Made by a program: the position numbers and the translations under genes
The notes under the pieces: model-generated
Seen by the model: only the letters and a program-made list of their open reading frames with translations
The model's database searches: none
What the model was told of the DNA's origin: nothing
Part shown: piece after piece, positions 57,605 through 64,000 of the stretch
Position numbering within the stretch: the first letter of the stretch is position 1
Layout: every line of letters begins with the position of its first letter
Assembly (NCBI GenBank): GCA_944472135.2
Contig: OX235270.1
Span: forward strand, 73,665,168-73,729,167
Origin: Trichobilharzia regenti
Lineage: Eukaryota > Platyhelminthes > Trematoda > Strigeidida > Schistosomatidae
Direction of reading: 5' to 3'
Length of the DNA stretch: 64,000 nt

Positions 57605-57795
57605 ACAGTGTGGATTGTGGAAACTTGAACAGTTGCAATTTTGTGCAGGGTTCTGTGTTGAAACTCAGTCAGTCTAAGTCGAAGCGGAGCTGGATTCCAT
57701 TAACTACTGAGTTTATTTGTGAAGAACTTAGGGATATGTTCAGATTTCAACGCAGTAAACATGTAAATCACATTCACGATTTGCAAATTGGTTAG
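57605..57795 (+). CDS. Weak putative exon
   Basis: After TTTGTTTACAG the plus strand is open to TAG 57793-57795: VDCGNLNSCNFVQGSVL, then KRSWIPLTTEFICEELRDMF. The first part could be the D-x-N-S-x-x-x-x-x-G end of an FHA domain, which would link it to 54284-54336, but the phases do not join directly and an intermediate exon would be needed. No family assigned. Confidence 0.25.
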
Positions 57796-57904
57796 CGATT
57801 CGGTATCTACACACTTCGAGTGATGAAATTTCACCGTAGTTTCCGTTTTTTATTTTTCTCAAGATTTACAAAAGAATGGATACTGCACAAAGAATACTCT
57901 TTTG

Positions 57905-59282
57905 GGTAACTTCATCATCAGACTCTACAGTTATATATACATTATAGTGAATGAATGAATTAGTGTTATGAACAACATTAATGTCTAAATAACATCGAAT
58001 CAATAATATTGATAAATTACAGCCCAATAGCATAAACATAAAATAAGCTGAATGTCAGAAAAATTAGGAAAGATAATATTACAAATTCGTGAATTTATAG
58101 TTTCTACTGAAGGCCAGAGGATTAGTAGGGGCTGGACTTGTTTCTTTTGAACACAGAGCATTGGTTGTTTGAGGTGAATCGCAATAGCCTCTGATGTTTG
58201 GAGCATGCGGTGCTTCGATGTTCTTGGGAATTTATTGGACACCCGGTAGACGATTAAGAAGGATTCTTCCACGCTAGCTTTGTGGCCAGTTTGCACCAGA
58301 TGGTCCAATATCAAACTGTTAATGGTTTCAACTACACCTTTACTTAGCCATAGTGAAAGATGTTCTCGAGCGACCACAAAAATTCAAGTTCCTAGATGAA
58401 CTCGCCATACAAGCGTAGTCGAATTGGTGGATACAATTTAAAGTGGCTAGTCTCCGTACTTCATCTTTCACCTGAGGAACCACCATCGGTCGTGTAGAGA
58501 ATAAGACGTGTAGTTCACCAGCATTAAAAGTTCTTTGAACTGATTTTCGTAATTTCTTCGTAATTATTTTACTTTGTATATCGCCCTTGAATTGCAGTCG
58601 TATATAAAGAGGCTTGTTGTTTACGGATAGTGAGTAGTCCTTTTCCTCTTTCTTTGTCATATGTTTCTTGATAAATTTGTCGGGATAGCTATTTTCGATC
58701 AAAGCATCACATACAATGCCTAATTCATCCTCAGTTACTTTTTCTGAGTATATAGCTCTAACTCTGCGGCTGAGGGTCTGTACTAAACTTCTTTTGTACT
58801 GCAGAGGAACAAAGCTGTGAAAATGTGTATATTGTCCTGTCCAGGTACTTTTTCTATGCAAATTTCTTTTTATGCTACCATCTAATTTTATTGTAAGGAG
58901 GATATCCAGACAGGCAATTCTGTTTCGGGATTCCTCTTAGCACGTGAATTTCATAGCTAAGTGTACTTCATTGAATTCAGTAATTATTGTACTCCTATCC
59001 AAATTATTATCACAGAATGAAGGTGTAATCCATATACCGGCAATAAAATGAGAAATTTCTGATAGGGTTGTTCAAAGGTCCATTTTCTAGTTGACTTAGA
59101 AAGAAATCAGCCAAAGTGGGACCCAGTGGGGAGCCTATCTCCACCCCATCCACTTGTCTGTAAAGCGTGCGTCAAGTTGAAAATTTGCATTCATGGTATA
59201 TTTGGATAACCAGTCGATAAACATTGGCATCCGTACTGAAATCCTAAAAGAATTGTTATTAAGGTGAATTTTCTCAAGATGT
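57905..59282 (-). mobile_element. Penelope-like element A (RT palm to 3' end)
   Basis: Minus strand: RT blocks around 59160-59040 (YRQVDGVEIGSPLGPTLADF, then a YMDYTFILCD block with the catalytic motif altered from YVDD to YMDY). Next comes a long linker frame, 58861-58340 (RKSTWTGQYTHFHSFVPLQY; VRAIYSEKVTEDELG), then the terminal part 58377-58000 (REHLSLWLSKGVVETINSLI). The noncoding end at 57905-58060 nearly matches 11840-12000 and carries a CTGATGA box at 57915-57921. The RT active site and frames are broken. Confidence 0.78.
58340..58861 (-). pseudogene. PLE A linker and thumb frame
   Basis: 173 codons of the region between RT and the terminal endonuclease in a Penelope-like protein; it includes VDD-distal conserved residues such as HFHSFVPLQYKRSLV and IENSYPDKFIKKH. 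It ends in frame overlap with 58377-58000, which indicates a frameshift near 58370. Confidence 0.7.
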
Positions 59283-59401
59283 TAAAATATTCCAATATTA
59301 AAGTTTAGAAGAACACGTCTATGCGAACAATATTCTTTTTAATTAACTCTCATCAGGCTTAACCTTCATTTACATAACTTTAGAAATAAATATTCGAATG
59401 C

Positions 59402-59447
59402 AAATCAATCACGGTGTTTTCTCAATAGGATAATAAGGTTGTGCATA
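59402..59447 (+). repeat. PLE B inverted repeat, left arm
   Basis: Contains GGTGTTTTCTCAATAGGATA, matched in reverse complement at 63641-63688. Confidence 0.85.
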
Positions 59448-59944
59448 TAAATTGTGCCATTAGTCATAATAATAGTAATGATAATAATAGTGATAATAAT
59501 AATAATGGCGCTATCAATAACAAGGATGAGAAGTGTAGCGACATGTGATAACAAGAACAGCGAAAAACTGCATGTTGAGTTAGAAATAATCGATAAAGGC
59601 TAAGAAAAAAAATGAACCTATTAAGTAGTGCTAGATTATTAGGGAAGTAAATAAAATTTAGTTTACTATCCTGCTCCTCTTCACAAGTAAAAACAAGCGG
59701 GGGGTGGATGTTGTTGAATTTCACCAACAATTCGTCTATGTTCGCGTTCCCATCAACTAAGATAAATGTATCATTGACATAAAGGTAATATATATCCAAC
59801 TCCTTGATGATGTCTTTCAATCTCACGTTTTCAAGTTTTACGAGTTAGAAGTCAGCTAATATTGAGCTTAATGGTGAACCAGTAGACGTTCCATCTACTT
59901 GTCGGTTATAAGCATTAGTGAAGACAAAATACTCACTCATTACG

Positions 59945-62265
59945 CATTTGAAGAGCGATTCTTTCAGGCTACACGAGACGATGTCGAGGACAGCTGGGGA
60001 CAGGCCACAATGCAAGTTCAACACTCAATTACTGAAGGACACAACCACAAAGGACACTTTCACTGCAACTGTCAGAGTAAAGCAGGGAACACTACGTGAC
60101 ATCACGGAAGAATCGTGCGTGGAAGAACATTGGAACTCTCTGAAGGTGATTTTCAACGAAACGTGTTCAACGATTTTAGGTAGAAAAAAGAGACAAGACA
60201 AGGAATGGCTCTCAATGGACACTTAGAAGCTAATAGAGGAGAGGAGAATGGTGAAAGAGAAAATGATTCAATGCAAAGACGGACGAGAGAAAGAGAGGCT
60301 GAGCTCAACTTACATAACACTAGACAAAGAAGTGAAGAAGAGTGCTAGGAAGGACAAAAGACAATTCTACGACAACCTGACCAGTGAAGCTGAGAAGGCA
60401 GCAGGCAAAAATGACCTGAAAACACTATATCAGATAACCAAGTCTCTATCCGGGAAGAGATCAACACAAGTGGAACCTATAAAAGACAGCCAAGGGAACC
60501 CAATTACCAAGGAAGAAAGATAGATTAAACAATGGGTGGATCACTTCGAAGGACTCTTGAACCGACCATCACCTGCAACCCGTCCAGAAATACCAACAAT
60601 ACCACGTACACAACTACATGTTGACACCAATCCTCCAACGGAAGCTGAAGTCTTGAATGCAATCAAGCTTCTGAAAGCTGGAAAAGCAGCCAGACCAGAT
60701 GGAATACCCCCTGAAGGACTCACTGAAAGCGGGCCCAGAGACTACAGCAGACATGCTGACTCCATTATTGCAAAAGGTCTGGAAGGAGGGAAAGGTGCCT
60801 ACTGACTGGAGGAAAGGTTACCTCGTGAAACTACCAAACAAGGGCGACTTACGCCTCATTCTGCAAGAACTGGCGAGGAATCATGCTCCTGTCGACGCCA
60901 AGTAAAATCCTGAGTCGCATCATCCTAGAGAGAATAAAGGACGCACTGGAGACAGAACTCCGACACCCACCGGAACAAGCTGGATTCAGGAAAGGCAAAT
61001 CATGTACCGACCAAATTGTAACTCTACCCATCATCATCATCACAGAACAAAGCATGGAATGGCAATCAAACCTCTATCTCAACTTTATACACTCTGAGAA
61101 GGCCTTCAACATACAGCGCTGACCGCAAAGTAATTTGGTAACTACTCGAGTTCAACGACGCACCTCAAATATTCATCAACCTTATTCAACAACTGTACGA
61201 CAACGGAACATGTCAAGTCATCCACAATGGAAAACTCAGCGAGGCGTTTGGAGTAAACACAGGAGTCAGACAAGGGTGCTGGCTTATTATCACCAAAGAT
61301 AATCCTAATTGTGGTGGACTGACTGGAATATGCGTCAGACAGTGGGAAACGAGAAGACAGGGATATCCTGAACCGACCGACGTGGAGAACCTAGAAGACC
61401 TGGATTTCGCGTGGCGATGACTTGTGTTTGATGTCACACAAAATCGAAGACTTACAAGCGAAAACCGACAAGCTGGTCGAAGAAGCAGCCGGCGAAGATA
61501 GGACTCCAAGTGAACTAAACAAGACGGAGGTCATGAAAATAACCACCAACAGCAGCAACATTCAGGTTACTTCATTCACTCAGTGATCTAGGGAGCATTG
61601 TCTCAACTACAGCCAGTCGGAACGGATGAGGATGTCAAATCGAGCGAGAATCGGGAAGGTGAGCGAGAAACACATTCACTCATCAACCTGAAACCAATCT
61701 GGAAATCTTCGTCACTCAGCCAGCATCAACAACAAAATTCGGTCGGATTTTCAATACATACGTCAAGTCAGTCAGTTCTTCTATACGGATCGGATGAGAA
61801 ACTTGGCGGGCGGGCGGGTCACAAAGAATATTTCCAACAGCCTGTTGCAGACCAGACCTTTATCAACAACTGTCTTCGCTGGAACTATACTGATGATCAG
61901 ATGGCCGGGCCGGAAAGAATCACCAACAAGAAACTATGGCTTGGAACAAACAAAACAAGAACCAATCGCCAGCCAACAAATATGCGGGAGAAAGTGGATG
62001 GAGATGGATTGGACAGGTGCTGAGGAGACCGCTGGGTGACATCGCGCGCGCGTCAGGCCATCGCTCGAGTGGAACCCAACACAATGAGAAGCGGTGAGTG
62101 GGACGTCAGTGCAAGGGTGACATGGAGGAGATCGTGTGAAGAGGAGTTGAAACAGTATGGACTAACATGGATGCAGGTGAAAAGTACAGCAGAAGACAGA
62201 AGCAAGTGGAGACGTGCAGTTGAAGCCCTATGCTGCACTAGGAACCCAAAGGAACAATAATAATA
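59945..62265 (+). mobile_element. RTE-like non-LTR retrotransposon nested in PLE B
   Basis: 5'-truncated within the endonuclease-RT connector, it runs to the C-terminal tail and an AATAATAAT repeat at 62257-62268. Plus-strand blocks: LGRKKRQDKEWLSMDT (60180-60226), KKSARKDKRQFYDNL (60330-60375), EVLNAIKLLKAGKAARPDGI (60648-60705), GFRKGKSCTDQIVTL (60985-61030), motif B GVRQG near 61263, motif C remnants (DLDFA) near 61400, and VTWRRSCEEELKQYG (62125-62170). Numerous shifts. No perfect target duplication is visible, but the host PLE reading frame resumes on both sides. Confidence 0.82.
60248..60805 (+). pseudogene. RTE connector and RT finger fragment
   Basis: Two abutting frames (60248-60523, 60536-60805) are separated by a TAG stop at 60521-60523. 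Together they cover the connector (YQITKSLSGKRSTQVEPIKD) and the RT N-terminal block (TEAEVLNAIKLLKAGKAARP). Downstream RT blocks are in other frames. Confidence 0.7.
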
Positions 62266-63640
62266 TACGAGGTGATTCCCAAGTCCATTCGCCTTTCGGT
62301 GATTTATTGGCAAATGTAATCTGCCGCTTCGGTAAGTGCCACGTTCGTAAACAGTGATGATACATTTATGGATAACATACGTTTATCCGTCACATTAGTC
62401 TCATGAAGACTAATACTATGTCGCACAATTTCTTTGTATAAAAATCTCTGAATTCTCACTAACAACTGCTTTGATGTGAAATGGAGAGTTGTACATCTCT
62501 AGAACTGGGGAAAGAAGAAGACCCAGTTTGTACACCTTAGGTAGACCGTAAAGACGTGGAGTGTTAGTGTCACGTGCTCATATTTGGCTGCTGATAATAC
62601 TCCTTTTTGGTTCAGTTTTTTGAGTGTGTCATTAGTTGCTCCGCGTTTACTCTGAGGTCTTTGGAACTACCAAGAGATTAGAATTCAGTTTAGTCATTCA
62701 AAATACCTTCCATTTTCTACACGTTATGACTTTTTACCAATAAAACTACACCGTCACCTTCATCTGGTTCCCTAATAATTAAGCTTTCATTACCTCTGAG
62801 TTCTTTTAGAGCATTTCAGTGTTGCTTAAATAACAGGTCATTTACTGAATGTCTATTATTTTTGTACTGTTGACAGCTGTCAACTAGTGTAGTTTTAAAC
62901 CTGGTTAGTTCATCTTCCTATGATAGAATTGGGTCAGATGCTTGCGAATACAACTTTTCAAACTGAATATCAGTGTCTAATTGACTAAATTTGGAATCAT
63001 AGTCACTAAATTTGAGACCTAAAGATAACACCTCCAGTTGAAACGTGCTAAGCATAACACTGGGAAAATTGTGAATATACCGGTCCGGGACTAACGGAAA
63101 TTTCTTTTCAAGAGATTTGACGAGACTAATCCTTTTTATTCCTTCTGTGCACATTTACGTTCTTAACATATTCCAAGAACATCGATTGTAATTCCTGAGG
63201 TAAATCATCAACTAAAAATTGCCTTTGTGATACGTTTCTTTCGAGGTTATATATAAGACTTGACAGAGTCAGTCTGATTAAGGACATGTCTTTTTCAACT
63301 CTGAGAATCAGGATAAATTCTCATTCGCCTTAATGACGTCCAATATATTTTGGGATAATGTTCGATTTCCACACATTTCTTAAAAGATTCCAACTATGTT
63401 TCCGCTTCAGTGAGCCTTGCACTAAACTTCAAGTACTTCTTTGAGTGCCTTAAATGCAATAGGATCCCTACGAGATTTCAAAATCTTAAATATTCTCATA
63501 GTAAAATTTAGAACAACACATCTAGGCGAACAATGTTCCTTACAATTAGATCCTATCAGGTTTAACTCTAATATACATAACTACAAATAAGAATTCAAAC
63601 CCTTATTATTGATAGAACCATTATTATTATTTTTAAGGCT

Positions 63641-63688
63641 AATTGCATAATCTTATTATCCTATTGAGAAAACACCATGATTGGTTTA
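63641..63688 (-). repeat. PLE B inverted repeat, right arm
   Basis: Reverse complement of 59402-59447 with about five mismatches. Confidence 0.85.
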
Positions 63689-63690
63689 TT

Positions 63691-64000
63691 ATTTTTTTTA
63701 AAACACAATCTGGTATAATATGTCACTGAGAAGATAATGATAACAAAACAACATATGGGAAAAAAGGTAAAGAACGAATAAAAAATATCTGGGAAGAAAG
63801 CATTTCTATTTTACGAGCCGAAACAGCATTCGTCGGATTATTTTCAGAAAGAGAATAAAGATTGCAGCACGTTCGCTATTTATTTCAATTTTCGGCCAAA
63901 TCCGCTAACGTTTCGAATCACTGATTGGAACTATCTCTCGGATTGAAACCCTGGAGTCGTAATGCACCAACGGATGCTAACCTAACACCCATGGGCTGAT
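63691..64000. other. No gene recognised
   Basis: Flank of PLE B; short frames only. Confidence 0.3.

Larger units (their letters stand above)
59283..63690 (-). mobile_element. Penelope-like element B, split by an RTE insertion
   Basis: Minus strand from high to low coordinate: N-terminal block (LEVLSLGLKFSDYDSKFSQL) at 63154-62918; RT finger block SLFTNVALTEAADYICQ near 62350; ERRMDLGITSY to 62268; then, beyond the RTE, LFKCVMSEYFVFTNAYNR and VDGTSTGSPLSSILADF at 59945-59850; and the catalytic block YYLYVNDTFILV near 59775. Terminal repeats: 63487-63600 and 59283-59400 match directly, while 63641-63688 and 59402-59447 match as an inverted pair. The element is inactive: the catalytic YVDD is YVND. 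Confidence 0.8.

Noticed and set aside
1..64000. CRISPR arrays, bacterial operons, prophage or plasmid features
   Set aside because: No spaced repeat array, ribosome-binding sites, or operon-like gene packing; split genes and retroelements show eukaryotic DNA.

Overview
The window looks like nuclear DNA of a trematode flatworm, most likely a Schistosoma blood fluke. It is AT-rich, has no bacterial operons, rRNA or confident tRNA genes, and is dominated by retroelements of the kinds that fill schistosome genomes: RTE/SR2-like and CR1-like non-LTR elements, Penelope-like elements (PLEs), a BEL/Pao LTR element and tRNA-derived SINE-like pieces. One host gene has three introns of only 33-34 bp, a size typical of schistosomes. 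The genus is inferred from this combination; no search was run.

Host genes. (1) The 3' end of the EDC4/Ge-1 gene (scaffold of the mRNA decapping complex) is on the + strand in three exons (10471-10878, 12531-12697, 14239-14416) whose phases join cleanly. (2) A complete NDUFB6-like gene (complex I accessory subunit, one membrane segment) is on the - strand at 26247-26956, in four exons separated by micro-introns. (3) Several isolated exon-like segments cannot be assigned: a terminal exon at 22111-22264 (+), segments at 34820-35077 and 34151-34264 (-), a terminal exon at 52905-53101 (+), an FHA-like exon at 54284-54336 (+) and a weak one at 57605-57795 (+).

Layout. 0.2-1.4 kb: SINE-like pieces. 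2.1-2.9 kb: PLE fragments on opposite strands. 3.5-4.3 kb: SR2-like 3' fragment (-). 5.5-8.2 kb: decayed RTE (-). 9.3-10.3 kb: PLE endonuclease fragment inside a 104-bp inverted repeat. 10.5-14.4 kb: EDC4 exons with a PLE remnant (11.8-12.5) in one intron and an SR2-like scrap in the next. 14.8-16.4 kb: 5'-truncated RTE. 16.7-20.4 kb: near full-length SR2-like element with an 8-bp target duplication. 20.4-35.5 kb: single-copy-looking, gene-poor DNA holding NDUFB6. 35.5-40.9 kb: a BEL/Pao element with two near-identical LTRs in direct orientation, but with its gag/protease/RT half inverted relative to its integrase half. 41.2-45.4 kb: an RTE inserted in a CR1-like element, marked by a 12-bp target duplication. 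45.5-51.9 kb: CR1-like pieces on both strands, one interrupted by a 134-bp fragment of the same BEL LTR. 54.5-57.4 kb: SR2-like fragments (-). 57.9-63.7 kb: two PLEs (-), the second split by an RTE copy.

How it fits together. EDC4 acts in cytoplasmic mRNA decapping and NDUFB6 in the inner mitochondrial membrane; they are unrelated neighbours. The rest is a layered insertion record. The youngest event appears to be the BEL/Pao element (LTRs with about three differences, long intact reading frames), and its internal inversion is the most unusual structure. I found no sign of a novel multi-gene system; the items most worth pursuing are the inverted BEL element, the PLE terminal repeats with hammerhead-like boxes, and the unassigned exons.
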